From Patescibacteria group bacterium (lineage in GTDB: Bacteria > Patescibacteria > Dojkabacteria > J137): a DNA stretch of 64,000 nt. Numbering within the stretch: the stretch's first letter is position 1; every line of letters begins with the position of its first letter. The DNA is taken from contig CAUJCN010000001.1 of NCBI GenBank assembly GCA_963169855.1, positions 181,156 to 245,155 on the forward strand, in the 5' to 3' direction. The position numbers were made by a program, and so were the translations under genes. The notes below the pieces were generated by a model that saw only the letters and a list, made by a program, of their open reading frames with translations, made no database searches and had not been told where the DNA came from. This document shows, piece by piece, positions 35,718-45,063 of the stretch.

Positions 35718-35723
35718 ATTCTA
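35718..35723 (-). promoter_or_regulatory. -10 box of the ligase gene, leaderless-type
   Basis: TAGAAT on the minus strand, 6 nt (CTTAAT) before ATG 35711. Confidence 0.6.
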
Positions 35724-35804
35724 TCATAGAGGAGAGCAAGTTTGCTCAGGCATTTGACAACCTTAAACTCTGCGATATAACATCTCGTCATATTAATAAA
35801 ACTT

Positions 35805-36398
35805 ATGCAAATGGATCAGTTTCCCGACGACGAACGAGCAGAGCAGACTTTTCAAGATTTAGTCCAGAGTAAATCTAAAGCCTTATATTCTCACATTATG
35901 CGAGGTATTCGCGAACAAAATTCTTCGGTAGAAATTGTTCATAAATACGAGTTTGGGGACAACACAGTTCTGATTTGTAATCGAATTCCAGACTACAAAA
36001 GTATAAAAGATTTTTTTGATGCGAATATCGATCAACTTTTAGCAGTTTTAGGACAAGATAATAAAGGTTTATCTAATGAAGAAATTAAAAAGAGTAAAGA
36101 TAAAATGTATTTCAAATTGAGAAGCAATATGGAAAAAGCCACGTTTGTTTTATGGAAGAATAATTCAGTTTCTTTGGCTGTTACTTTTGACAGCGGAGAG
36201 GGGAGCATAAAGTTTCCTTTTGTAATTGATCATGTTGGGATTTTAACTAGTGATCTTTTAATTGATAAAATTCTTAAGGCAACCGCATACGCAAAACAAG
36301 ATTTGGTTTATTGTACGAATTCAGAAATGAGAAGAGTAAGAATAATAACTCCGGATGGAAACGATTACTGGGCCGATGAGGCTGCAGAAAATAATTAA
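35805..36398 (+). CDS. Protein of unknown function
   Basis: A 197-aa soluble protein, charged N-terminal half and mixed alpha/beta C-terminal half, with no recognised domain. It may start at ATG 35805 or at the in-frame ATG 35811. A TATTAA-like -10 precedes it. It is followed by another small unknown gene on the same strand. Confidence 0.6.
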   Translation: MQMDQFPDDERAEQTFQDLVQSKSKALYSHIMRGIREQNSSVEIVHKYEFGDNTVLICNRIPDYKSIKDFFDANIDQLLAVLGQDNKGLSNEEIKKSKDKMYFKLRSNMEKATFVLWKNNSVSLAVTFDSGEGSIKFPFVIDHVGILTSDLLIDKILKATAYAKQDLVYCTNSEMRRVRIITPDGNDYWADEAAENN

Positions 36399-36436
36399 AA
36401 ATCTATGATAAAATCGTATATATTAAGATTATACTT

Positions 36437-36655
36437 ATGGAGACAGTGGTAGAAAATCCAGCGAAAGGTTTAACTGACGACGAAGAGAAGGAACTTGCAA
36501 AATTAGATGAGTTATACTTTTCGCAACCATTTATGGCTGAAGAGGATGGTAGAAGACGAGCAGAGTTGATTAGAAAAAAGGAAGCTCTTACTAATAAGCC
36601 TGCATACAGAAGAGCTTTTTATTTATTCGCTATGATGGCAAATACGGAAGCTTAA
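36437..36655 (+). CDS. Small acidic/basic helical protein of unknown function
   Basis: 72 aa, highly charged and predicted helical. It lies 38 bp after the previous gene, with a TATATT -10-like box between. No family is recognised. It is convergent with the next gene, 10 bp apart. Confidence 0.5.
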   Translation: METVVENPAKGLTDDEEKELAKLDELYFSQPFMAEEDGRRRAELIRKKEALTNKPAYRRAFYLFAMMANTEA

Positions 36656-36665
36656 TTTAGCTTTC

Positions 36666-37838
36666 TTAATTAACTCTCTTAATCGCATCCATAAAGAAGA
36701 CAGCATTTGCCAAAGAACCATCGGTTAGTTCTGCAGTTCCATAATAAACATAAATTGGATAAGTGAATCCAACCCATTCCTGAGGTTCGTAGAAAGCAAG
36801 TTCTGTTCTTCGTGCATCGATTTGGAATCTTCTAACTTCTCGGAGCGGAGCAGTAGCAAAATAATCATCTGTAGAAGTTGAAAGAGCAACTAAAGCTCCT
36901 TCGCCACTTTGAACTCTAGAGAAACCTTCTTCAGGAGTGATAATTTGGTAAACGCCAGTTAAAGTATATTCAAAATTGATGAAATTTATTCGGAAAACAT
37001 CCTTTGCTGGATTAGATAGATTGTAAGAAAATAACGTTTTAAAACTTCCATTTGTAGAATCAGAAGTATAAACCTTTCCTTTTAAATCTAACGGAGCAGT
37101 TTGTCCAGGTCGAACTGCTGGTCTTTCGTTTTGAGGTTTCAAAGTTGCCTGATCCAAAACTCTATAAACAGATCCTGCAGCAAACTCAGCATCATCAATA
37201 GTAGATGTAACAATGTATTCTCCTGCGGCATTCAAGTCTAAAAATTTCAAATCAAATTGTGGACTAGTAAATCCTGTAGAACCAAAATTCAAAGTTCTTA
37301 CTAACTGAGCTAATCTAGTTTGGTAACTCGAAGCATCACCAGTTAAATCAGCAACTTTAGCATCAGAGTTTGCAGATAAATCAGTTTCTAAACTCCAAAC
37401 CTGAGTTACGCTGTTGTATCTTAGAGTCTTTGTTCTATCGGCAGATTGCCATCTGTAATCATTAGGTCCAAAAATTTGAGGTTCTTCTTCAAACCCTAAA
37501 TTTGCTGCTGTGTCTTCAAAAGTTGCTAAGAATTGAAAATTTTCTCTAGGTTTTAAAACTTGATAAACGTACGAAACATCAGGGAATGTGTTCGAAAATG
37601 TTGATGTAATACTATACTGAGGATTTGAGCTTCCAATATTAATAGATGGAATATCGAATTCAGGAAGATCATTAAATATTCGGTTTGACTTCATGTAGAA
37701 TCGACTTGCCTCGTCTGTAGTTCCGCCAATACCTCTTTGAATAGTTCCGAAATTGTCGAAAAATATTATTACGACAGCAAAAACAAGGAAACCAATTAAA
37801 AATTTTCGCGCGTTGTTAGAACTCGAATATAAACTCAT
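36666..37838 (-). CDS. Membrane-anchored surface protein of unknown function
   Basis: 390 aa. A single membrane segment at about residues 12-30 follows a short cytoplasmic start, and the rest (360 aa) is predicted extracellular, beta-rich and with few Lys. No known domain is recognised. TAAAAT sits 6 nt before the ATG. It is divergent from the solute-binding protein gene across a MITE-like palindrome. Confidence 0.65.
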   Translation of the reverse strand: MSLYSSSNNARKFLIGFLVFAVVIIFFDNFGTIQRGIGGTTDEASRFYMKSNRIFNDLPEFDIPSINIGSSNPQYSITSTFSNTFPDVSYVYQVLKPRENFQFLATFEDTAANLGFEEEPQIFGPNDYRWQSADRTKTLRYNSVTQVWSLETDLSANSDAKVADLTGDASSYQTRLAQLVRTLNFGSTGFTSPQFDLKFLDLNAAGEYIVTSTIDDAEFAAGSVYRVLDQATLKPQNERPAVRPGQTAPLDLKGKVYTSDSTNGSFKTLFSYNLSNPAKDVFRINFINFEYTLTGVYQIITPEEGFSRVQSGEGALVALSTSTDDYFATAPLREVRRFQIDARRTELAFYEPQEWVGFTYPIYVYYGTAELTDGSLANAVFFMDAIKRVN

Positions 37839-37844
37839 AAAACC

Positions 37845-37850
37845 ATTTTA
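37845..37850 (-). promoter_or_regulatory. -10 box, leaderless-type start
   Basis: TAAAAT on the minus strand, 6 nt (GGTTTT) before ATG 37838. Confidence 0.6.
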
Positions 37851-37882
37851 TACTAATACTGAAATGAGTTCTATGGCTGTGG

Positions 37883-37984
37883 GAAAGAACCCCTCTTGTG
37901 CTTCGCACTTTCTCCCTGTCATCCTGAGGCTCTCGAAGGGTTGAAAGGGGAGATGCCCGATTTATCGGGAAGAGGGGTTCTTTC
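37883..37984. mobile_element. MITE-like palindromic element with 15-bp terminal inverted repeats
   Basis: GAAAGAACCCCTCTT (37883-37897) is perfectly inverted at 37970-37984. The 102-bp element contains smaller hairpins (GTGCTTCGCAC; CCCGATTTATCGGG) and a REP-like unit with loop GAGGCTCTCGA at 37921-37941. There is no coding capacity. Confidence 0.75.
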
Positions 37985-38074
37985 TGATTTGATTTTTGAT
38001 CTTTCCTACCGTTTCCTATAGAATGAGAAAGAAGTTTTAATCTTTTGATTTTGAGCTTTTAGCTTTTTTGAACT

Positions 38075-39571
38075 ATGCCTGACTATTACGAACAACCAGC
38101 TTATCTAAAAGAACTGTTAGAAGAGCCAAAAACAGAAACTACAGTTGTAAATACGAACGTTCCGCCTTCAGATGATGACGACACGCCAAAAAGATCTTTA
38201 CCTAAGATTCCTCAAAGATACATTATTATTGTAATCGCATTACTTATTATTCTTGTTTTACTAGTAGTACTTTTAGGAACAAGAAGAACTGGTGGAACAA
38301 CTCCAACAACAACAGGTACTGATCCTAATAAAACAGTGATCTTGCAATGGTGGGGAGTTTACTTATCAGAAGATGCCGTAGGACCTTTGCTAGATGAATA
38401 CAATTCCATAAATCCAAACGTAACTATTCAGTATGCAGATCAATGGCCAATCGGCTCTTATGATGACGCAGTTGCAAATTATAGAAGTGAACTAAATAGA
38501 AGAATCGCCTCTACAGATGTAGTTGAAACACCAGACATATTCATGGTGAATAACACTTGGGTCAAAGATTATATTAATTACGCTCAAGCTGCGACAAGTA
38601 ATGTAACCGATTACGCAACATTCGCAAATACATATTATCCAGTCGTAGCTTCAGATTTTGCTAGTTCTACAACTCAGAAGGTTTTCGGAGTACCCTTATG
38701 GCTTGATACATACGCGATTTTATACAACAAAGATCAATTGAACGCAGCTTCAGTTTCAACAATTCCAACTGACTGGACTACATTTAGAAATTTAGCCAGA
38801 ACACTAACTCAGAAAACAGGATCAACTTTAACAAGAGGAGGATTTGCAGCAGGAATAGCCTCGAATGTAACTTACGCAACAGCGATGTTCAATCTATTGA
38901 TGATTCAGAATGGAGTAGAGATAACAGACGCAAATGGTTTACCAATTTTCGGATCACAAACAGAATCTAAAAGTGCGTTAGATTTCTACAAAGATTTTGC
39001 TACAAGTGCGAACTATACTTGGAGATCTTCAGCAAAAAATGATGCAGTAGCATTCTTGGAAGGAGACTTATCCATGATTTTTGCACCAAGCTACAGATAC
39101 AGAGATTTAAAAACTACAAACGAAGATTTATCTTTAGGGTTAGATATTGGAGTAGCTCAGGTTCCACAGTTAGTTGGACAAAGCCAGCCACTAATCAACT
39201 GGGCGGACTATTGGGGAAACATGGTTTCTTCGAAAAGACCGAATGCTGCTTACGCGTGGGATTTCTTAAACTGGATTACTCAACCAGAACAACTTAGAAA
39301 ACTAAACGATAATATAAAAACTGATACAGCTCAATTCGGAATTCTATACCCAAGAAAAGATATGGCTGCGGATAATCTTGCAGATACTGATTTAAAGATT
39401 TTTGCAGAATCGTTACCTTTTGCTCAAAGTTGGCAGATGGTTAAGGGAATAGAAGTAAATGCGGCTTTTGAAGAATTGTTGGATTTGAATTCTCCAAGTG
39501 CGAATAATATTACTCAGACTCAGAATGATATTACTCCGCTGGTAAATTCTGCTGGAACGCTAACGCAGTAA
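38075..39571 (+). CDS. Extracellular solute-binding protein (family 1), membrane-anchored
   Basis: 498 aa. About 48 cytoplasmic residues, a membrane segment (about 49-68), a Thr/Gly-rich linker, then a sugar-type periplasmic-binding-protein fold starting ILQWWGVY and with WADYWGNMV near the C-terminus. Such proteins deliver sugars or other small solutes to ABC permeases, but no permease or ATPase gene is nearby. Its TAA stop is part of the left inverted repeat of the element downstream. Confidence 0.85.
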   Translation: MPDYYEQPAYLKELLEEPKTETTVVNTNVPPSDDDDTPKRSLPKIPQRYIIIVIALLIILVLLVVLLGTRRTGGTTPTTTGTDPNKTVILQWWGVYLSEDAVGPLLDEYNSINPNVTIQYADQWPIGSYDDAVANYRSELNRRIASTDVVETPDIFMVNNTWVKDYINYAQAATSNVTDYATFANTYYPVVASDFASSTTQKVFGVPLWLDTYAILYNKDQLNAASVSTIPTDWTTFRNLARTLTQKTGSTLTRGGFAAGIASNVTYATAMFNLLMIQNGVEITDANGLPIFGSQTESKSALDFYKDFATSANYTWRSSAKNDAVAFLEGDLSMIFAPSYRYRDLKTTNEDLSLGLDIGVAQVPQLVGQSQPLINWADYWGNMVSSKRPNAAYAWDFLNWITQPEQLRKLNDNIKTDTAQFGILYPRKDMAADNLADTDLKIFAESLPFAQSWQMVKGIEVNAAFEELLDLNSPSANNITQTQNDITPLVNSAGTLTQ

Positions 39572-39659
39572 ACCTCTCCTGGCACCACTACGTGGTGTCC
39601 TCCCTCTTCTTTTTTAAAGGAGAGGGAAGTTCCGACTTGTCGGAACAGGGAGAGGTTTA
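39569..39659. mobile_element. MITE-like palindromic element overlapping a stop codon
   Basis: TAAACCTCTCCTG (39569-39581) is inverted, with one extra base, at 39646-39659. Nested hairpins include GGCACCACTACGTGGTGTCC and TTCCGACTTGTCGGAA, plus CTCCCTCTTC/GGAGAGGGAAG. The TAA of the left repeat is the stop codon of the solute-binding protein. Confidence 0.75.
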
Positions 39660-39689
39660 TTAAACATTGGCTTATTCCCCAATTTCTTT

Positions 39690-39695
39690 TATAAT
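39690..39695 (+). promoter_or_regulatory. -10 box, leaderless-type start
   Basis: TATAAT 7 nt before ATG 39703. It decides that start over TTG/ATG candidates further upstream. Confidence 0.55.
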
Positions 39696-39702
39696 ACAAT
39701 CA

Positions 39703-41754
39703 ATGAAGAGAATATTTTTACTAATAATTGCGGCCACATTTTTCACATTCAGTGCTGGAATCGTACGCGCTAACGACATTTTTACAGATCCACTGGCAGA
39801 TGCTGCAGATCAATTTTTTCTAGTTTCACCTACAGCAAATCAAAAAGTAAAAAACTCAGTAGTAATAAGTGTAAGAACTTTTGATGATGAACAAACTGCG
39901 ATTCCTACAACAATAGAAATTTGGGATTCTGCATCTTGTAGATCAACGAAAGTAGGAACAATAATGAGCACGAACTTTGTCTCGAATGCTTCTGTTAATA
40001 ACGATATCAACTGGAACACAAAAGCCAATGTTGGAGCAGCGCCATTAAACGATGGAGATTACTGTTTGAAAGTTTGTCTTACTTTAAAGAACGGTGCTAA
40101 TAATTACACAGCATGTAATGGAAGAAGAGTGAGAGTTCTAAACAATAATAGAATTCCTACAATCACTTCTTTGCCACCACAGCTATCAATTTACGAAAAC
40201 GATGCTTGGCAATACGATGTAAACGCAACTGACCCAGATAACGACCCTATTACATATAGACTTGTTCAAACAGCAAGTTTCTTATCGATTGATCCTTCTA
40301 CTGGATTGATTACTAGAAACGGCGGAGTTTCATTCCCAAACGGAGTTACAAGATTAGACTATACAATCATTGTTGCAGCAGATGATAATTTTGCTGGAGC
40401 GGCAACTCAGCAATTTGTTCTTTCAATTTTGAAAAGACCACCGCCACCTCCAGTTAATCCACCAACTCAGCCAACACCTGAACCTGAAGTAACAAATACA
40501 GCGGCTCAGATTACATTTATTACACCTACAGAAAATCAGATTTTCAAAGGTGCGGATAACAAAATCACTTGGAAGATTGTTGATCCAGACGGATTAGCAG
40601 AAGGTTATTTACTATTCGCAAAGGAAGAAAGTAATCCTGATTTCGATATAATTTTTGAATTCAGTACTTTAGAAACAAACTCATTTACTTGGGATGTTGG
40701 CAATTTACCTGATGGAAGATACTACTTAAATCTTGTAGCAATCGACTCCGAAAATGTTGAAACTATCAAACGGTCACCAACATTTGTAATTCAAAATAAA
40801 GAGCCAGAAGAACCACAGGAACCTGAAGAACCTTCAGATGCATTTGTAGAAATTACAGATATTCTTCCTCAAGATGGAGCAACTCTAAATTTACGAAAAC
40901 CTGAAGTAGTTGGGAAATTCAGACCTAGTGTAAATGCAGAAGTGGATATAAATTCATTTAAATTCTTTTTAAACGGCGAAGACAAAACTAGCTTATGTAC
41001 AGTTTCGATTTTAGACTTTACATGTAGAGTGGATCAGGATTTAGTAAACGGAACATACGAAATTAAACTATCAGTTTCTGCAGCAGGAGGCGAGAGCAGA
41101 GAAGTAACTCAATCAGTAAATATTAATGCCGAAGATATTGTATCGTTCCCACAAGGCGAATCAGATAATGTAAATTTCTTGGGGATTTTAATTCCAAGAT
41201 CAGTTGTAAATTTGATTTTAATTCTTTGCGGATTAACATTCCTATTATTATTTATTCCATGGATTCTAATCAGAATTTGGAAAAGAGACGATGTAGAGGA
41301 AGAGGAAATCACAACTGTAACTACTGATTACACAAGTTCAGATCCTTACTCATCTTTTGATAACAGCTACTTTATTACGCCAACGGTGGATAAACCTGTT
41401 GTAGAAGAACCGGTAATAAAAGAAACAACTGTAGCAGAACAGCCAAAGAATGCAATTGAAAAAGAAGACCAAGACATCCGAGCACAAATTGTTGCAGACT
41501 ACTCTCAACCAAATTATCTTGTAACTGAAGCTCCTGCACCAGTTGTTGATGTTCCAAAAGCTCCTGAAGTTGTGGAAACGAAACCTGTAGAAACTACAGA
41601 AACACCAGTAGCCTCTGTAACTGAAGCACCAAAGGAAAAATCTTTAGATGAAAAGACTGAAGAAGAAATAATGCAGGATTATTACAAATATATTAATCCA
41701 ACAAACGATCAGACATTTGTAGAGCCAACTCCAACTGACGAACCAACAAAATAG
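39703..41754 (+). CDS. Large surface protein with Ig/cadherin-like repeats and C-terminal membrane anchor
   Basis: 683 aa. There is a signal peptide (residues 1-24), then beta-sandwich domains. One at about 145-250 has the dystroglycan/cadherin-like pattern YENDAWQYDVNATDPDNDP; a Pro-rich linker (near 250-270) and further Ig-like domains follow. A membrane anchor lies near 505-527, and the Pro/Glu/Thr-rich tail from 530 to the end is predicted cytoplasmic. It is probably an adhesion or cell-envelope protein; the partner is unknown. Confidence 0.75.
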   Translation: MKRIFLLIIAATFFTFSAGIVRANDIFTDPLADAADQFFLVSPTANQKVKNSVVISVRTFDDEQTAIPTTIEIWDSASCRSTKVGTIMSTNFVSNASVNNDINWNTKANVGAAPLNDGDYCLKVCLTLKNGANNYTACNGRRVRVLNNNRIPTITSLPPQLSIYENDAWQYDVNATDPDNDPITYRLVQTASFLSIDPSTGLITRNGGVSFPNGVTRLDYTIIVAADDNFAGAATQQFVLSILKRPPPPPVNPPTQPTPEPEVTNTAAQITFITPTENQIFKGADNKITWKIVDPDGLAEGYLLFAKEESNPDFDIIFEFSTLETNSFTWDVGNLPDGRYYLNLVAIDSENVETIKRSPTFVIQNKEPEEPQEPEEPSDAFVEITDILPQDGATLNLRKPEVVGKFRPSVNAEVDINSFKFFLNGEDKTSLCTVSILDFTCRVDQDLVNGTYEIKLSVSAAGGESREVTQSVNINAEDIVSFPQGESDNVNFLGILIPRSVVNLILILCGLTFLLLFIPWILIRIWKRDDVEEEEITTVTTDYTSSDPYSSFDNSYFITPTVDKPVVEEPVIKETTVAEQPKNAIEKEDQDIRAQIVADYSQPNYLVTEAPAPVVDVPKAPEVVETKPVETTETPVASVTEAPKEKSLDEKTEEEIMQDYYKYINPTNDQTFVEPTPTDEPTK

Positions 41755-41789
41755 TTTGCTAACTTACACTTGAACTCTCACTTACACAG

Positions 41790-42293
41790 TTAAAGCATTC
41801 CTCGATTATTGAAGGAATTGCGATTATTTTCTTCAATTGCGTCTCTAGCACACTGAGCTAATTTCTCTTCATCATTACCTGCCTGTTCTGTACAACTACT
41901 GTCTAGAAGTCCGCTGAAGCGAGTGGGGTTCGCTAAAAATGCTACTGGAAAAGCAATAAGTAAAAATATAATGCAACCAAACAACGGTATTGCCCAGATC
42001 CAGAAAGTAGAGGCTAAAAAAGAGATTCCTGTTCCAATAGTCCTCAAAGTTTTTACTTTCCCGGCGATTTTTTGAACCTTTGCCTTACTAGCATTCACAA
42101 GTTTGTTTCTCGTTTTCGCATCTTTTAAAGCGTTTTTCGCCTCCTCGATAGATAGTCCTTGTGCCTGAAGCTTTCTTCTAGCATCTTTTTCTTCGTAATA
42201 TTGTTCTACAAGTTGAATTCGACGAAGATTAATATACTCGTCGTTCATTTCTGCTATGGATTGTGGCTTATCGTCTTTTTCTTCATCACTCAT
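41790..42293 (-). CDS. Small membrane protein with charged coiled-coil N-terminus
   Basis: 167 aa. The N-terminal 90 residues are charged and coiled-coil-like, followed by a membrane segment near 97-130 with two hydrophobic stretches, and a polar Cys-containing tail. No family is recognised. TATATT lies 6 nt before the ATG. Confidence 0.6.
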   Translation of the reverse strand: MSDEEKDDKPQSIAEMNDEYINLRRIQLVEQYYEEKDARRKLQAQGLSIEEAKNALKDAKTRNKLVNASKAKVQKIAGKVKTLRTIGTGISFLASTFWIWAIPLFGCIIFLLIAFPVAFLANPTRFSGLLDSSCTEQAGNDEEKLAQCARDAIEENNRNSFNNRGML

Positions 42294-42299
42294 ACTATT

Positions 42300-42305
42300 A
42301 ATATA
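42300..42305 (-). promoter_or_regulatory. -10 box, leaderless-type start
   Basis: TATATT on the minus strand, 6 nt (AATAGT) before ATG 42293. Confidence 0.5.
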
Positions 42306-42339
42306 TCATATTTTGAGATACCGATTCCGATACAACCAT

Positions 42340-42402
42340 AGATCCCGTACCACCGACAGATCCCGCACCACCGACAGATCCCGCACTTGATGCGGGATCT
42401 AA
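42340..42402. repeat. Tandem AGATCCCGCACCACCGAC repeat ending in a hairpin
   Basis: About three copies of an 18-20 bp unit (AGATCCCG(C/T)ACCACCGAC) end in AGATCCCGCA-cttga-TGCGGGATCT. The hairpin arm is shared with the terminator after rplT (60231-60256). Confidence 0.65.
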
Positions 42403-42425
42403 TTAAAGTTTTACATATATCGCAA

Positions 42426-42448
42426 CATGGTTCGACAGGCTCACCATG
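42426..42448. repeat. REP-like hairpin upstream of alaS
   Basis: CATGGT-tcgacaggctc-ACCATG, 35 bp before the alaS start. The same loop family occurs inside the ligase gene and in the proS leader. Confidence 0.7.
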
Positions 42449-42482
42449 ACACGATATAATCCTGTATATTAATTTACACATC

Positions 42483-44411
42483 ATGAAAACGTCAGAGCAA
42501 ATCAGAGAAGAATTTTTGAAATTTTGGGAAGAATCACCTAGAAACGCCAAGCTTGTTCCGAACATGTCATTAGTGCCAAATAACGATCCTACTTTACTTT
42601 TCGTAAATTCAGGAATGTTCCCACTTGTTCCTTATTTAGGAGGACAACCACACCCTTTGGGAACGAGACTTTATAATTTGCAAAGATGCGTAAGAACAAT
42701 CGATATTGATGATGTAGGGGACAATCGACATTTAACTTGTTTCGAAATGATGGGCAATTGGTCACTTGGGGATTTTACAAAAGCTGAACAAATTCCTTGG
42801 ATTTTGGAACTTCATGTAGAAAGATACGGATTCGATCCATCCAGACTATACATCTCGGTTTGGGGAGGAGACGATTCTATTCCAAGAGACGACGAAGCAA
42901 TCGAACTTTGGAAAAAGGCATTCAGGAAATACGGCATCGAAGCTGAATACTCAGAAGACAGATCAAACTTACCAAAAGATTTAGAAGAAGGAAAAACTTG
43001 GAAGCCAAGAATCTTTCCATTCGGAAAGAAAGAAAATTGGTGGCAAAGAGGACCTGATGTTGTTGGAGAACTTGGAGGACCTTGTTCAGAAATTTTCTTT
43101 GATACAGGAAAAATTGTTCACGAGCAGGAAAAGTACGACATTAACGATGACTCATGGAGATTCATCGAAATCGGAAACAACGTTTTCATGGAGTACAGAT
43201 TTGATGAAAGCGGAAAGTGGGTTCAGATGGAAAAGAAGAACATCGACTTTGGGGGAGGATTTGAAAGAGTAGTTAAGTGTATTCAAGATCAAGAAGACTT
43301 CTTTGGAACAGACATTTTCATGCCTTACATTCAAAAAGTTGAAGAGCTTTCTGGAATGAATTACAAAGACGGAAATGGAAAAGATCACGATAAATCAAAC
43401 TCATTTAGAGTTATTGCGGACCACATTAGAACAAGCGTTTTAATGATTGGAGACGGAGTTGTTCCTTCAAACAAAGACCAGGGATATATTCTAAGAAGAC
43501 TTATAAGAAGAATGATCCGACACGCTATGAAAGTTGGAATTCAAGATAATTTTGCAGAAGATTTGGCAAAAGTTGTAATCGAAAAAATGACTCACGGTTA
43601 CCCTCATTTACAAGAACAGAAAGCTCGAATTATTTCTGAATTAGTTAGAGAAGAAGAAAAGTTCTCAAAGACAATAAGCAATGGTTTGAGAGAATTAAAC
43701 AAACTTGTAGACGAAGTAAATAATTCTCAGAGAACTTCCCTGCCTGCCGGCAGGCATGGGATTTCGGGAGGAGACGCTTTCAACTTGTACGAAACTTACG
43801 GTTTTCCAGTAGAACTTACATTAGAACTTTTGAAAGAAATGGGAATTTCTGAATTTTCTATGGATGAATTCAACGCTGAACAGGAAAAACACCAATCCGA
43901 TTCTAGAGCTGGAGCAGAGCAGAAGTTTAAAGGAGGTTTAGCTGATCAGTCAGAAGAAACTACAAAACTTCATACAGCTCATCACTTGTTACTTGCAGCT
44001 TTACAGAAACTTGTTAATCCTACTATCAAGCAGAGGGGAAGTAATATTACTGCTGAAAGATTAAGAATTGACTTCAATTTGGATAGAAAACTAACTGAAG
44101 AAGAAATCAAGAATGTAGAAGAATGGGTTAACGCAAGAATTGCAGAAAAGTTACCTGTTGTAAGATTAGAAATGAAAAAAGAAGAAGCTGAAAATATTGG
44201 TGCACAAATGGAATTCGGAGCTAAATATCCAGATGTCGTATCAATTTATTACATTGGGAATTCAGTGGAAGAATCTGTTTCTAAAGAATTCTGCGGAGGT
44301 CCACACGTTTCCAATACTTCTGAACTTGGTGAAGGCGGAAAAACTTTCAAGATTGTAAAAGAAGAAAGTAGTGGAAGCGGAATCAGAAGAATAAAAGCTT
44401 CTTTAGTTTAA
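42483..44411 (+). CDS. alaS: Alanyl-tRNA synthetase, short form without C-Ala domain
   Basis: A 642-aa enzyme that charges tRNA-Ala. It has a class II catalytic core (about 1-250, with FEMMGNWSLGDF and the GGGFERVV motif 3), the tRNA-recognition helices (to about 440), and an editing domain with zinc/active-site HTAHH near 497-501 and CGGPH near 603-607. The C-terminal C-Ala dimerisation domain of the usual ~870-aa enzyme is missing, as is common in Patescibacteria. A GC-rich palindrome inserted in frame near residues 418-426 encodes SLPAGRHG. Confidence 0.95.
   Translation: MKTSEQIREEFLKFWEESPRNAKLVPNMSLVPNNDPTLLFVNSGMFPLVPYLGGQPHPLGTRLYNLQRCVRTIDIDDVGDNRHLTCFEMMGNWSLGDFTKAEQIPWILELHVERYGFDPSRLYISVWGGDDSIPRDDEAIELWKKAFRKYGIEAEYSEDRSNLPKDLEEGKTWKPRIFPFGKKENWWQRGPDVVGELGGPCSEIFFDTGKIVHEQEKYDINDDSWRFIEIGNNVFMEYRFDESGKWVQMEKKNIDFGGGFERVVKCIQDQEDFFGTDIFMPYIQKVEELSGMNYKDGNGKDHDKSNSFRVIADHIRTSVLMIGDGVVPSNKDQGYILRRLIRRMIRHAMKVGIQDNFAEDLAKVVIEKMTHGYPHLQEQKARIISELVREEEKFSKTISNGLRELNKLVDEVNNSQRTSLPAGRHGISGGDAFNLYETYGFPVELTLELLKEMGISEFSMDEFNAEQEKHQSDSRAGAEQKFKGGLADQSEETTKLHTAHHLLLAALQKLVNPTIKQRGSNITAERLRIDFNLDRKLTEEEIKNVEEWVNARIAEKLPVVRLEMKKEEAENIGAQMEFGAKYPDVVSIYYIGNSVEESVSKEFCGGPHVSNTSELGEGGKTFKIVKEESSGSGIRRIKASLV
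43738..43760. repeat. Perfect palindrome inserted in alaS
   Basis: TGCCTGCCGGCAGGCA (43741-43756) extended by CCC/tGGG. It is in frame, within a loop between the tRNA-recognition helices and the ISGGDAF motif. It differs strongly from the AT-rich gene around it. Confidence 0.8.
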
Positions 44412-45019
44412 ACTTCGAATGCAGAAGGACTTGAACCCTGGTTTGAGTCCTTTTTCTTTCCATTTTTTGTATTCTTAATTGTTCCTAAATACTTCCTTAA
44501 TTTATCGTATTCGCAAAGATCAGCCATTTCGTAGTCAGGAAAGACATGTGGTGGTACCTGAAAGTCTTTACTAGCAGAGGCCATTACCAAGTATCTAGCA
44601 ATTGATTCTGCAGCGTCTCTAAAAAACATATCATTAACAACCTGCTCTCTATTGCCATATTGTCCAAGGATATTAACTATTTCAAGCCTTTTCTTTGCAA
44701 TTCTCTTTTCTACCATGCTTCTTAATTCTGCGAAGAACTCTTCTTGTTCGTAACCATCCTTTAAAGAAAAATGATATCCGGCTAGTGGTTGTTCATATCT
44801 ATCAAGTTGAACACTTGCCATCCAAGTTTCGTAATCGCTGTCTGGTTCTAATATTTCAGTTTCACTTGAATTATTAACTTTTCCAGACCCTCTTCTCCTT
44901 TCCTCTACAACAAAAATCATACCAACGAAAACATATTGAAATTCTGGTAAAAGTGTAGAAAACAAAGGAAATTCGCTTGTTTTATCTATTATTTCAAATT
45001 GAATAAAGTCGTCGCCCAT
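44408..45019 (-). CDS. Protein of unknown function
   Basis: A 203-aa soluble alpha/beta protein starting at ATG 45019 (three codons after an in-frame ATG at 45028). No domain is recognised. It is convergent with alaS and overlaps its last 4 bases. It lies 36 bp downstream of the truncated uvrB on the same strand and could be co-transcribed. It is not the missing UvrB C-terminus: it has no helicase or UVR motif. Confidence 0.6.
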   Translation of the reverse strand: MGDDFIQFEIIDKTSEFPLFSTLLPEFQYVFVGMIFVVEERRRGSGKVNNSSETEILEPDSDYETWMASVQLDRYEQPLAGYHFSLKDGYEQEEFFAELRSMVEKRIAKKRLEIVNILGQYGNREQVVNDMFFRDAAESIARYLVMASASKDFQVPPHVFPDYEMADLCEYDKLRKYLGTIKNTKNGKKKDSNQGSSPSAFEV

Positions 45020-45063
45020 TTTTAGCAATATTTATGTTGTTGGATTTTATCACATCGAAGAAT

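Noticed and set aside
42290..42565. 91-aa frame on the minus strand over the alaS start
   Set aside because: It is a shadow formed by the tandem repeats and REP hairpin (CHGEPVEP is the usual translation of such a repeat) and overlaps alaS.
44408..45019. Missing C-terminal half of UvrB
   Set aside because: The gene downstream has no helicase motifs IV-VI and no UVR motif; it is an unrelated unknown protein.
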